DNA of 64,000 nt from an uncultured Flavobacteriales bacterium (GTDB lineage Bacteria; Bacteroidota; Bacteroidia; Flavobacteriales; Crocinitomicaceae). This document shows positions 27,138 to 34,376 of this stretch, piece after piece. A model generated the notes under the pieces. The model was not told the DNA's origin. It ran no database searches and was given only the letters and a program-made list of their open reading frames with translations. The position numbers and the translations under genes are program-made. How positions within the stretch are numbered: position 1 is the first letter of the stretch; every line of letters begins with the position of its first letter. The stretch lies in assembly GCA_946480085.1 (NCBI GenBank), contig CAMLHZ010000010.1, positions 62,001 to 126,000 on the forward strand. Direction: 5' to 3'.

Positions 27138-27638
27138 TTAATTGGTTGTTGCACTGGGTCTTTTAAATTCCACCTGTGTTGCTCCCATATTGAAGAGTTT
27201 CGGATGAACTTTAATAGAGACTTTGAATCCAACATATCTGTTGTTGTTTCTGATAGTCGAAATTTCAGGTCCGAAAGACAAATCAAGATTGAGTAAATCG
27301 AACCCCATGTGAGGATAAAATGAAAAGTACTGTTGGTTGTTTTCGTTTTTTGAGCGGAAACTGACTTCCATTCCTGCTTTTAGTGCAATAATGGTATATT
27401 GAACGTTTGCTGAAACCCCGAATGCCTTGAATTCAGGCAGATACTCAAAGTAGTAATTATGAGCAGGCCTAATCCAGCCCCAACTGTCTTGATATTTCAC
27501 AAAGTTGTACCCGACTCCAAAGGCGAATTTTTCGAGGGTTCCATAGCTCGCTTTTATTGACGGTCCATGAGCGATGTCCTGACCAAATGATTTTGCTGAT
27601 GATAGGATTAATAATAAAGTGATTCCGAATGTTTTCAT
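27138..27638 (-). CDS. Exported unknown protein (barrel-like), first gene of the cluster
   Basis: A 166-residue protein with signal peptide MKTFGITLLLILSSAKSFGQ. The rest alternates aromatic and glycine residues (GVGYNFVKY, YYFEYLPEFKAFGVSANVQY, FGPEISTIRNNNRYVGFKVSI) like a small outer-membrane barrel. The ATG at 27638 directly opens the signal peptide, so the longer ORF (27698) is rejected. Function unknown. Confidence 0.65.
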   Translation of the reverse strand: MKTFGITLLLILSSAKSFGQDIAHGPSIKASYGTLEKFAFGVGYNFVKYQDSWGWIRPAHNYYFEYLPEFKAFGVSANVQYTIIALKAGMEVSFRSKNENNQQYFSFYPHMGFDLLNLDLSFGPEISTIRNNNRYVGFKVSIKVHPKLFNMGATQVEFKRPSATTN

Positions 27639-27826
27639 TTTCGTAGAGTTTACAGTTAATACTGTGCTGTACTTTTGCAGAACAGCTATGAAAACCAATG
27701 TATAGCGTGCTTTTTTATGATATTAGGGTGTTTTCACCAAGCTACGGTGTTTTTTCCCCGTATTAGTAGTGTTGGATTTTCAATAACCTGAAAATGTCCT
27801 CATTAATACTCACAACAGGCTTATGC

Positions 27827-28207
27827 CTAAGGAACTAAAGTTGATGAAATTCCTAAATGAAGATCTTTGTGTTTTGCTCCCCACTCATCCAATTGCAAGC
27901 ATATTGGGATAAGTGCACTGCTTAATGGGGTTAGTTCATATTCAACACGGGGAGGTACTTCATGATACACGGTTCGTGTTACTAATCCATCACGTTCCAG
28001 CTCACGTAGTTGCAGGGTCAGCATCCTTTCAGTAATGTTCGGGATTATCCTCTTAAGTTCCCCAAACCGTTTTTTCTCTTTACTTAAACGTATCAAAATG
28101 GGTAGTTTCCATCGTCCGCCCATGAGTTGTACAGCATAAGTCAGATTACAGTCTAAAAGAAAGTCTCGATTGATCCCGTTTGTTGTATTTTCTTTTCTAT
28201 TTGTCAT
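27827..28207 (-). CDS. HxlR family winged-helix transcriptional regulator
   Basis: A 126-residue regulator. It has the HxlR signature DCNLTYAVQLMGGRWKLPIL, with the N-terminal Cys that senses reactive species in some relatives, and RFGELKRIIPNITERMLTLQLRELERDGLV, the winged helix. It is divergent from the Gfo/Idh/MocA gene and most likely controls it and itself: its -7 box (28251-28258) is followed immediately by an inverted repeat at 28224-28247. Confidence 0.92.
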   Translation of the reverse strand: MTNRKENTTNGINRDFLLDCNLTYAVQLMGGRWKLPILIRLSKEKKRFGELKRIIPNITERMLTLQLRELERDGLVTRTVYHEVPPRVEYELTPLSSALIPICLQLDEWGAKHKDLHLGISSTLVP

Positions 28208-28223
28208 TACTTACAAAATTGTA

Positions 28224-28247
28224 TGTACACACAATGGGTTGTGTACA
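28224..28247. promoter_or_regulatory. Probable HxlR operator (inverted repeat)
   Basis: TGTACAC (28224-28230) and GTGTACA (28241-28247) are inverted copies; nested within, ACACAA-TGGG-TTGTGT forms a second symmetric register. It sits where the hxlR transcript would start, between the divergent genes, as expected for an autorepressor site. Confidence 0.65.
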
Positions 28248-28250
28248 CTT

Positions 28251-28281
28251 CAAAATTAGGGTGTTGCTTGTAATTTTACAA
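28251..28281 (-). promoter_or_regulatory. Promoter of the hxlR-type gene
   Basis: On the minus strand TTG (28279-28281), a 20-nt spacer and TAATTTTG (28251-28258). Confidence 0.6.
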
Positions 28282-28299
28282 TCGATTTAATGTAAACAA

Positions 28300-29382
28300 A
28301 TGAAAATAGAAAAAATCAAAGTAGGCATAATAGGTCTTAACCCCGACAGCCAGTGGGCATCAAAGTCTCACCTACCTGCACTAAGGCATTTATCTGATAC
28401 CTTTGAGATAATCGGAGTGGCCAATTCTACTTATGAAAGCGCTGTAAAGGCTGCAAATGTGTTACAAATCCCAATCGCTTATGAAAATGCAGATGCCTTA
28501 ATTACATCAGACGATATAGAACTAGTTGTAATTACAGTGAAGGTTCCTTACCATTATTACCTTGTAAAGGCTGCGCTTTTAGCAGGCAAACATGTGTACT
28601 GCGAACATCCATTAGGCAACGGGTTTGCAGAAACGGAGCAATTGGCAGCTATTGCTGCACGGGGAAATGTGGTTGCAGCTGTAGGAACACAAATGGCTGT
28701 CTCGCCTGAAGTGATTTACCTGGAGCAACTTATTAAAGATGGTTATGTAGGAAGGGTTTTATCAACTACCCTCATAGGATCAGGAGGTCGCTGGTCAGAC
28801 GAAGCAATTTCAGCTGACTATTATCTGTATGATAAAACTAACGGCGCTACGATGCTAACCATTCCCTTGGGGCATACTCTGGCTGGCATTACTAAAGTTC
28901 TGGGTGGCTTTGATACATTGACAGCAAAAATGACAAACAATTTTACGACCGTAAAACTTACTGATACTGGTGAAATAAAGCCTAACACCACTGAAGATCA
29001 GATTTTGGTGATAGGTCAATTGAAAAATGGGGCGGCAATTTCTATTCATTACCGGGGCGGAATTTCAAGAGGCACTAACCTTTTATGGGAGATTAATGGA
29101 ACTGAAGGTGATATTCAGGTTACAGGACCACTTGGACATGGTCAGTTTGTTCCGTTAACAATTCGAGGAGCACAAGGGAAAGACGAGGAATTACAAACCC
29201 TGCTTATTCCAAATGAAATGGTTGAAGGGTTGGCGGATGATCCGGTAATTAGAAATGTGGCAGAGTTTTACAAAAGAGTAGCTGCTGACATAAGAAATAA
29301 AACGAAAACAGCACCTTCTTTTGAGGACGCGGTCGTATTAGGGCAACTAATCAATGATATTGAACAATCCTCAAAAAGTTAA
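28300..29382 (+). CDS. Gfo/Idh/MocA family NAD(P)-dependent oxidoreductase
   Basis: A 360-residue enzyme. The N-terminal Rossmann fold starts with KVGIIGLNPDSQWA (variant GxGxxG), and EHPLGNGFAETEQL corresponds to the family EKP motif, here with His in place of Lys (EHP). The C-terminal half is the GFO_IDH_MocA_C alpha/beta domain. Family members oxidise or reduce sugars and related alcohols or ketones; the EHP variant may alter catalysis and occurs in fungal galactose dehydrogenase-like relatives. Divergently controlled by the HxlR regulator. Confidence 0.88.
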   Translation: MKIEKIKVGIIGLNPDSQWASKSHLPALRHLSDTFEIIGVANSTYESAVKAANVLQIPIAYENADALITSDDIELVVITVKVPYHYYLVKAALLAGKHVYCEHPLGNGFAETEQLAAIAARGNVVAAVGTQMAVSPEVIYLEQLIKDGYVGRVLSTTLIGSGGRWSDEAISADYYLYDKTNGATMLTIPLGHTLAGITKVLGGFDTLTAKMTNNFTTVKLTDTGEIKPNTTEDQILVIGQLKNGAAISIHYRGGISRGTNLLWEINGTEGDIQVTGPLGHGQFVPLTIRGAQGKDEELQTLLIPNEMVEGLADDPVIRNVAEFYKRVAADIRNKTKTAPSFEDAVVLGQLINDIEQSSKS

Positions 29383-29427
29383 TGCAATAAGAACCGAACC
29401 ATTGTCTGAAGTACGGTATTTTTCAAA

Positions 29428-29634
29428 GCAAAAGGGAATTGAACCGCTTTACATTTCAGGAAACCGAATGAAATTAGCATTTGCGGAAGATTTGGTTTTA
29501 CCATCCTCCTCGGTCCTCCTTCAAAGGAGGAAGCTGGATTTCAGCTTCGAACCGAGATTTCACACTCAGTCCTCACGCTCACACTGAAAAGGAAAAAGCC
29601 CGGAAAGAGTGAGTGTGAGCGAGAGAAGAGTGAC
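29428..29634. repeat. Composite intergenic repeat, copy 1
   Basis: An imperfect direct copy of 31074-31300. Shared blocks are GCAAAAGGGAAT-GAACCGCT, TTTCAGGAAACCGAATGAAATT, TGCGGAAGATTTGGTTTT, a CT-rich/GA-rich hairpin, GCTTCGAACCG-GATTT-ACACTCA, and a final arm rich in CTCACACT/AGTGTGAG. Much of it reads as an open frame on plus but with no protein-like features. Confidence 0.7.
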
Positions 29635-29680
29635 AAAAAGAAAAAAGCATCCAACTACCGCTGAATGCTTTTTTCTTTTT
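29635..29680. terminator. Strong terminator-like hairpin with 16-bp stem
   Basis: AAAAAGAAAAAAGCAT (29635-29650) pairs perfectly with 29665-29680. The same stem follows tRNA-Lys (51904-51946) and bounds the right end of the OLD island (55786-55825). Just beyond, 29681-29706 resembles the 3' end of ssrA on the minus strand (GAACC-TCC--CTCCAC), suggesting a decayed RNA gene end. Confidence 0.75.
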
Positions 29681-29733
29681 GTGGAGAAGGAGGTTCGTAA
29701 GTCGAACCGGAAAAATAGTTCGTTTGAAGACGG

Positions 29734-30282
29734 TTACTCTGTATATTTTTTATAATACTTGTTCCAGCCTAAAATGATTCCTTTCATATAAAACAGGTTC
29801 AGCACAATTTTAAATATCGGAGCGGGGATATTGGTAGGCCGTGTAATGCTCTTTGCTTTCATTCTCTTCATGAAATAGCACATCTTAGGAATATTCACCT
29901 GTCCGTTTTTGTCATAATCCTTATCGAGAACAAGGCCTCCCATGCATTGGAAAAATTTAAACGAATCAAGTGCAGGCCTGAATTCTACGACGCAGGTCAA
30001 AATTTCCGGCGTATTATTGTAAGCGATGTGTGATGCGCCCTTCGTAGCATTTATTGAGTCTCCGGCTTTACCGATATGTTCCTTTCCATCCAAAACCATC
30101 CGTATTTCCCCGCTCTTTATATGAAATAATTCATCCTGCGTAAAGTGGATATGTGGATTAGGTACGTGTCCGCCTGGTTGCACGATCCATTCGAAGACAA
30201 ATGCTTCGGCATCGTTTGAAATGCAGCGAAATGTTTCTCCTGCATTTGGATTTGTAAATCCAGCGTATAAATCTGTTGCCAT
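29734..30282 (-). CDS. Cupin-domain protein
   Basis: A 182-residue protein with a cupin barrel: motif 1 is PHIHFTQDELFHIKSGEI (metal-binding His/His/Glu) and motif 2 is KGASHIAYN with a further His. A hydrophobic C-terminal part follows. Reaction unknown. The ATG at 30282 is chosen over 30345 because a TACTTTTG -7 box (30307-30314) lies between them. It is downstream of a Crp-type regulator gene that may control it. Confidence 0.82.
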   Translation of the reverse strand: MATDLYAGFTNPNAGETFRCISNDAEAFVFEWIVQPGGHVPNPHIHFTQDELFHIKSGEIRMVLDGKEHIGKAGDSINATKGASHIAYNNTPEILTCVVEFRPALDSFKFFQCMGGLVLDKDYDKNGQVNIPKMCYFMKRMKAKSITRPTNIPAPIFKIVLNLFYMKGIILGWNKYYKKYTE

Positions 30283-30306
30283 CTGTTGGTTTTTATAATT
30301 ACCAGG

Positions 30307-30314
30307 CAAAAGTA
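30307..30314 (-). promoter_or_regulatory. -7 promoter box (TACTTTTG) of the cupin gene
   Basis: Matches TAnnTTTG on the minus strand, 24 nt upstream of the ATG at 30282 and inside the longer ORF; it decides the start. Confidence 0.5.
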
Positions 30315-30354
30315 TATGCGCTGAAAATGAAAGTAGTTGATCCAAATCAACAAA

Positions 30355-30984
30355 TCATCCGAGAGCTATTTTTCTCCTAATACGGCTAATTGTTTCCGTT
30401 CTTAGTCCCAGATAATTGGCAATGTGATGCTGCGGAACCCGCAATATCAAAGAAGGTCGGGTTTCTAGAAGTCTTTTGTATAAAGTTTCAGGAGTATCGT
30501 TTTTCAAGCGGGTTGCTTCCTGTATTATCCGATTATGGTCTGATGCGTACTTTAGATCAAAATACTGCCTGTACGCAGGAAAGTTTTTCATTCCATATTC
30601 TGCATTTTCAAGTGTTATCCCTAATATATCGCAGTCTTCCAAAGCTTGAAGATACATCTCTGTTTTGGTTTTTGATCGCATACATTGTACTTCACCAGCA
30701 AACCATTTTTCTTCGGCAAAGAATACAATCTGTTCGTCACCTTCATCATTGATGAAAAATTTTCGCATGCATCCCTTTACAATAAACGGACTGTATTTTG
30801 GGATTTCTCCGGCTTGATAGAAAAATTCGTTCTTCCTGACCTTAAACTCGGTAAACAACTTTAAAAACTCAGGAAAATCACGCTCTGAAAAGTCTGAGTA
30901 TGCTTGTAAATCCTGCAGAAGTATATTTGAATCCAATTGATTGTATGAATAAAGTATATTGTTGTAAGATTTAAAATTACCCAT
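30355..30984 (-). CDS. Crp/Fnr family transcriptional regulator
   Basis: A 209-residue regulator. The N-terminal cyclic-nucleotide-binding fold covers about residues 20-135 (VRKNEFFYQAGEIPKYSPFIVKG), without the full set of cAMP-binding residues, and the helix-turn-helix is HHIANYLGLRTETISRIRRKI. Such short Crp-like regulators are very common in Bacteroidota. ATG 30984 is preferred over the TTG three codons earlier. A TATTTTCG -7 box lies upstream. Probably controls the adjacent cupin gene. Confidence 0.88.
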   Translation of the reverse strand: MGNFKSYNNILYSYNQLDSNILLQDLQAYSDFSERDFPEFLKLFTEFKVRKNEFFYQAGEIPKYSPFIVKGCMRKFFINDEGDEQIVFFAEEKWFAGEVQCMRSKTKTEMYLQALEDCDILGITLENAEYGMKNFPAYRQYFDLKYASDHNRIIQEATRLKNDTPETLYKRLLETRPSLILRVPQHHIANYLGLRTETISRIRRKIALG

Positions 30985-31073
30985 ATTCTTCAACAGACCT
31001 CCTTTTCCGAAAATAAAATTCGGTTTTCAGTGAGCGGGAAACATTTAGATAGACGAAAGCTGAACGAATGTGA

Positions 31074-31300
31074 GCAAAAGGGAATCGAACCGCTGTGAAT
31101 TTCAGGAAACCGAATGAAATTGGTGCTTGCGGAAGATTTGGTTTTTTTCCTCTCCCTCTTCACGAGCAGCGCTCGCTCTTCTCTCCAAAGAGGGAGACGA
31201 GATTCGTGCTTCGAACCGGGATTTTACACTCATTCTCGTTATCATTTTCGCTTACGAAAAGAAAGAGCCGACAACAGAATGAGAAACAGAATGAAGAACA
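31074..31300. repeat. Composite intergenic repeat, copy 2
   Basis: Imperfect direct repeat of 29428-29634, 1.65 kb apart, flanking the cupin/Crp pair and abutting the ssrA terminator. Its central hairpin is CTCTTCACGAGCAGCG...CTTCTCTCC-type and differs in the loop from copy 1, while the flanks (GAACCGCT, CGAATGAAATT, GCGGAAGATTTGG, CTTCGAACCG) are conserved. Confidence 0.7.
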
Positions 31301-31301
31301 A

Positions 31302-31339
31302 AAAGAAAGCCCTGACAAAACTGCCAGGGCTCTTTCTTT
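31302..31339 (-). terminator. Terminator of ssrA
   Basis: On the minus strand AAAGAAAGAGCCCTG, a 10-nt loop and CAGGGCTTTCTTT, followed by more T. It begins directly after the tmRNA 3' CCA. Confidence 0.85.
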
Positions 31340-31743
31340 TGGTGGAGTCGGAGGGGTTCGAACCCTCGTCCAAACGATGAATCCCAATGTCTTCTACATG
31401 CTTAGTTTTTGATTAATTGTAGGGAGGAATCCGGACAAAAACACCCAATATTCCAACTTAGCCTCTGAGATCTCACACCGCCCGCGAGGCGAGTTTGGTG
31501 CCAGATTTTCTAAAATGATTCCCCTTAGCCTGCTGACCGAAAATCAGAGTCGTGCAGAGGAGAAACTTGTCCGTGTACTAAACTTCCACTGGATTAAGCT
31601 TTATTTACCTAGTAAATTAAGCAGCAAGTGCGTATGACGTATTGTCAATTATGTTTTGAACCAGGATATTTACGAGCTCCAATTCAACGCTCGACATGCT
31701 TCCCACCGAAATCGCTACCGCTGTCAAATCCAATGTCGACCCC
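31340..31743 (-). ncRNA. ssrA: Transfer-messenger RNA (tmRNA)
   Basis: A 404-nt RNA that rescues stalled ribosomes with SmpB. The 5' acceptor strand GGGGTCG (from 31743) pairs with CGACTCC before the encoded ACCA at 31340; the T-loop GGGTTCGAACCC precedes it. The 5' end GGGGTCGACATTGGATTTGACAG is the classic tmRNA start region. The tag reading frame ends NTSYALAA followed by TAA (about 31615-31650), matching the usual YALAA tail. The resume codon cannot be fixed by eye; the frame is open back through NIIDNTSYALAA and further. A consensus promoter (31753-31782) and terminator frame it. Confidence 0.96.
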
Positions 31744-31752
31744 AATGTCTTA

Positions 31753-31782
31753 CAAAGTTAAGATATAACAATTAAGATGCAA
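31753..31782 (-). promoter_or_regulatory. Consensus promoter of ssrA
   Basis: Minus strand TTG (31780-31782), exactly 19 nt, TAACTTTG (31753-31760). Perfect match to the Bacteroidota consensus, 9 nt before the mature 5' end. Confidence 0.85.
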
Positions 31783-31818
31783 CGTTTTCCAATAATCGGT
31801 TTTTCTTTAATACGAATA

Positions 31819-33021
31819 TCAAAAATCTCTTTCACTGCCGAATTGTAGCAGTTGATGGTCAACGGTATATTCCAACACAACAAATGCTGCTCCCTTATAT
31901 GTAGTACCATCACTCATAAAAAACAGAATGTTCTCGTTTTTCATTTTTATGTTGGTAATGTAGTATGCTTCTGTAGATTCCTCTTCATACATAGAATTCA
32001 ATAAGCCTTTTTCAAACGGAATAAATTCTACTTTACTGGAAAAGTCAGTAACATTAATTCCGGCATAAAACAGACCCGTAAATTGGTTGGAATCATCGTC
32101 CGTATTTTTAGCAAGTCCGTAGATTCTGAGTTCATCTCCAACAAAAACAGTTTGAATAGGGGGTTCGTAAAAAGTGGCTTGGGCTAAGGGTAATTCTATG
32201 GTTAGAATCTCATTTTTTGTAACGTCAAGATAGGAAACAGGATGATATGGATTTAGATCTGAAAGCACAATTCTTCCTTTGACATCAGCTCGCGAAAAAT
32301 CCTTTCCTTCCTCGGCAGTAAAATTGCTGCGAATCAACAAATTTCCATTCTCCAAATAGTGATACGTTGAGAATTTACCATACGATTTAGTCTTTAGCTG
32401 CACAGGGAGAGCAATTTTCGATAGTGAAGGGATGAGTAAGTCTTCACCAAGAATTGCATATTCCAACTGAACATAATTGTTTTGAACTGGTATTTCAGCA
32501 CCAACGAATATCTCGTTTCTTTGAAAAGGATTTACAACAACGGTAATAGTAGATCTCTGTTTTGCGGTAATACTGCGCTCAAGGTCAAATGCATGGGTGT
32601 TGGTGTATTTTTTTTGAATCGATTGAGTTCTTTGCAGGGCGTCATCGTAGGTTTCTAAATACAACTCCTCAGCATCTTTGGTGTTTTTCGTCCAAAAAAT
32701 GACGATTCTGTGATCTTGAACAATGCAGGTATGAAAGTCAAGCCCTTTATAATACTCCTTATCCTTCGTGACTCCTATTAATGGTAAACCAATAACTACC
32801 TTTCGATTTTCTTTACTAACAGCAATCAGTTTTAGTTTGTTTTTGCGTATTGTATCGCTTAACAAGAGCTTGTAAACATAAGTATCATTCTCACCGACAT
32901 ACTGAATAATATTCGTTTTTTCGAAAAACTCGTTTTTGATTTCTGCACTTTGACCGTTAACATAGTTACCGGATAAAAAGATCACTGAAATTAGGAGAAT
33001 TAAGAGGTTTGATTTTGGCAT
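31819..33021 (-). CDS. Exported protein of unknown function
   Basis: A 400-residue protein with signal peptide ending NYVNGQ. It is predicted to be beta-rich (repeated strands such as DTYVYKLLLSD, DHRIVIFWTKN, NILFFMSDGTTY) and could be a propeller, but no repeat is regular enough to name. No transmembrane segment after the signal, and no T9SS tail. A TAGCTTTA box lies just upstream of the ATG. Monocistronic, downstream of which lies ssrA. Confidence 0.7.
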   Translation of the reverse strand: MPKSNLLILLISVIFLSGNYVNGQSAEIKNEFFEKTNIIQYVGENDTYVYKLLLSDTIRKNKLKLIAVSKENRKVVIGLPLIGVTKDKEYYKGLDFHTCIVQDHRIVIFWTKNTKDAEELYLETYDDALQRTQSIQKKYTNTHAFDLERSITAKQRSTITVVVNPFQRNEIFVGAEIPVQNNYVQLEYAILGEDLLIPSLSKIALPVQLKTKSYGKFSTYHYLENGNLLIRSNFTAEEGKDFSRADVKGRIVLSDLNPYHPVSYLDVTKNEILTIELPLAQATFYEPPIQTVFVGDELRIYGLAKNTDDDSNQFTGLFYAGINVTDFSSKVEFIPFEKGLLNSMYEEESTEAYYITNIKMKNENILFFMSDGTTYKGAAFVVLEYTVDHQLLQFGSERDF

Positions 33022-33215
33022 TTTTTTCTTGTAAAGCTACAATGGAAAATTGAATTGTCCGTTGATAAGCACTTAATTCATTCGGTTTCTTAAAGTTTAT
33101 AATCGTTCGATTCCCTTTTTCTTCAAAGACATTATATTTGTTTCTTTGGATGGTATTGATTCTCTTTGATTATCCAATTAAACAAACTTTATTGTAATTT
33201 TTGCAATTGACTATT

Positions 33216-34049
33216 ATGAAAACCACCGGTTTAATATTTATTCTTTTTACTTATTTCCAAGTATTTGGTCAAGAACCTCAAACGATTCATCTCAAGCTGA
33301 AAAAAGATGATGGGCATGGGTATAAATACAAGGTTGACTATTATGCTCTAAAGGCAGATACGTCTATTAAACATGGTGTGTATAAAAGATATGATATCCT
33401 CAATGATCTTGAAGAAACTGGTTATTACAATCACGGAATAAAAGATAGTACCTGGAAAACATACTTGGCTGGCAAAATGGTTAATAGTGTAGGAAACTAC
33501 AAGGAAGGAAAGAAGCAGGGTCTTTGGAATTATTATACCAATATACCTTATACCAACTGGAAACCAACACCTTACAAAACAGGTAATTACTTAAATGATA
33601 GTTTGATTGGTGTTTGGACATATTATTTAGAAACAGGAGAAATAGAACAGAAATATGACCATACACTCGACTCCTTAATCTATCGAGCTCAAGATAAACA
33701 AAAGAGAACTTTACTGGTAAAGCAAGGGAGCAACCAAGTGGTTAAATTACTGGATTTGTTTCCAGTGCTTGTTGGTGGAAATGTTGAAGAGACGGAGAAT
33801 TGGTATAAAATCGACCAAAACAAACTTCAGCCTTTGGCTGATGGCAAAAATCAAACATACACACTCACTTTCTGGATAAAATCAAATGGAGAAGCATATG
33901 GCTATGAAATGGTTAAAGGTGTAAATAGCGATTATGACAATTACGTTATAGAGTTCTATAAGAATAACTGTAAATGGATTCCGGGTGTAATCAATGGAAA
34001 AAATGTAGAATGTCAATATGTCGTTAAAGTGATCGATTTAACGGAATAG
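33216..34049 (+). CDS. Exported MORN/YwqK-repeat protein with TonB-like C-terminal domain
   Basis: A 277-residue protein with signal peptide ending QVFGQ. Residues about 45-150 hold MORN-type repeats (GVYKRYDILN, GIKDSTWKTYLAGK, GKKQGLWNYY, GVWTYYLETGEIEQ) of the YwqK kind. The C-terminal 80 residues (YTLTFWIKSNGEAYGYEMVKG..CKWIPGVINGKNV) resemble a TonB C-terminal domain, a common pair in Bacteroidota. ATG 33216 is chosen over 33201 as it opens the signal peptide. Function unknown; may contact the cell surface or outer membrane. Confidence 0.75.
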   Translation: MKTTGLIFILFTYFQVFGQEPQTIHLKLKKDDGHGYKYKVDYYALKADTSIKHGVYKRYDILNDLEETGYYNHGIKDSTWKTYLAGKMVNSVGNYKEGKKQGLWNYYTNIPYTNWKPTPYKTGNYLNDSLIGVWTYYLETGEIEQKYDHTLDSLIYRAQDKQKRTLLVKQGSNQVVKLLDLFPVLVGGNVEETENWYKIDQNKLQPLADGKNQTYTLTFWIKSNGEAYGYEMVKGVNSDYDNYVIEFYKNNCKWIPGVINGKNVECQYVVKVIDLTE

Positions 34050-34119
34050 TTCTTATTCCCGGTTCTACTTTCGAATCCCATAGAAAAAGTCTTACAAATT
34101 CACATTCCCGAAAACCTCC

Positions 34120-34127
34120 TAACTTTG
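34120..34127 (+). promoter_or_regulatory. -7 promoter box (TAACTTTG) of a small-protein gene
   Basis: Consensus match ending 4 nt before a GTG start at 34132, predicting a leaderless mRNA. Confidence 0.55.
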
Positions 34128-34131
34128 CATT

Positions 34132-34293
34132 GTGGCGAAACAAAAAAACACCGACAACAAAAAGCTTCACTCCAAATTAATGGATAAAAAGAAAAACAAG
34201 AAGCAGGCTGCGAAAGAGTTGAACAAACTACGACTTCGAGAACTGAATCAGTTGGCCAATAAGTTGAGACGAGAAAATAATTCTGAATCTTAA
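34132..34293 (+). CDS. Small, highly basic 53-residue protein
   Basis: A GTG-initiated frame of 53 residues, beginning MAKQKNTDNKKLHSKL and continuing through KKNKKQAAKELNKLRLRELN to LRRENNSES. It is rich in Lys, Arg, Asn and Leu and predicted to be one long amphipathic helix. It is too short for routine gene callers. The perfect -7 box at the same 4-nt distance as other leaderless genes here supports its being real. Such basic small proteins may bind RNA or the ribosome; this is inference. Confidence 0.6.
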   Translation: MAKQKNTDNKKLHSKLMDKKKNKKQAAKELNKLRLRELNQLANKLRRENNSES

Positions 34294-34376
34294 ACGGATG
34301 CTTGTCCTCTCTCACTTTACACTGACTGATAGTTAAACAAGAGCAAACTAACATCAAACTAAAAAGAACCTATACT

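Noticed and set aside
29354..29587. 77-codon ORF across repeat copy 1
   Set aside because: Runs through a repeat with hairpins; the matching frames in copy 2 (31095-31412, 31114-31380) differ, so it is not conserved as protein.
29681..29765. Complete tRNA on the minus strand beside the 29635 hairpin
   Set aside because: Acceptor-like end is present, but T-stem, anticodon and D-arms cannot be formed; at best a remnant.
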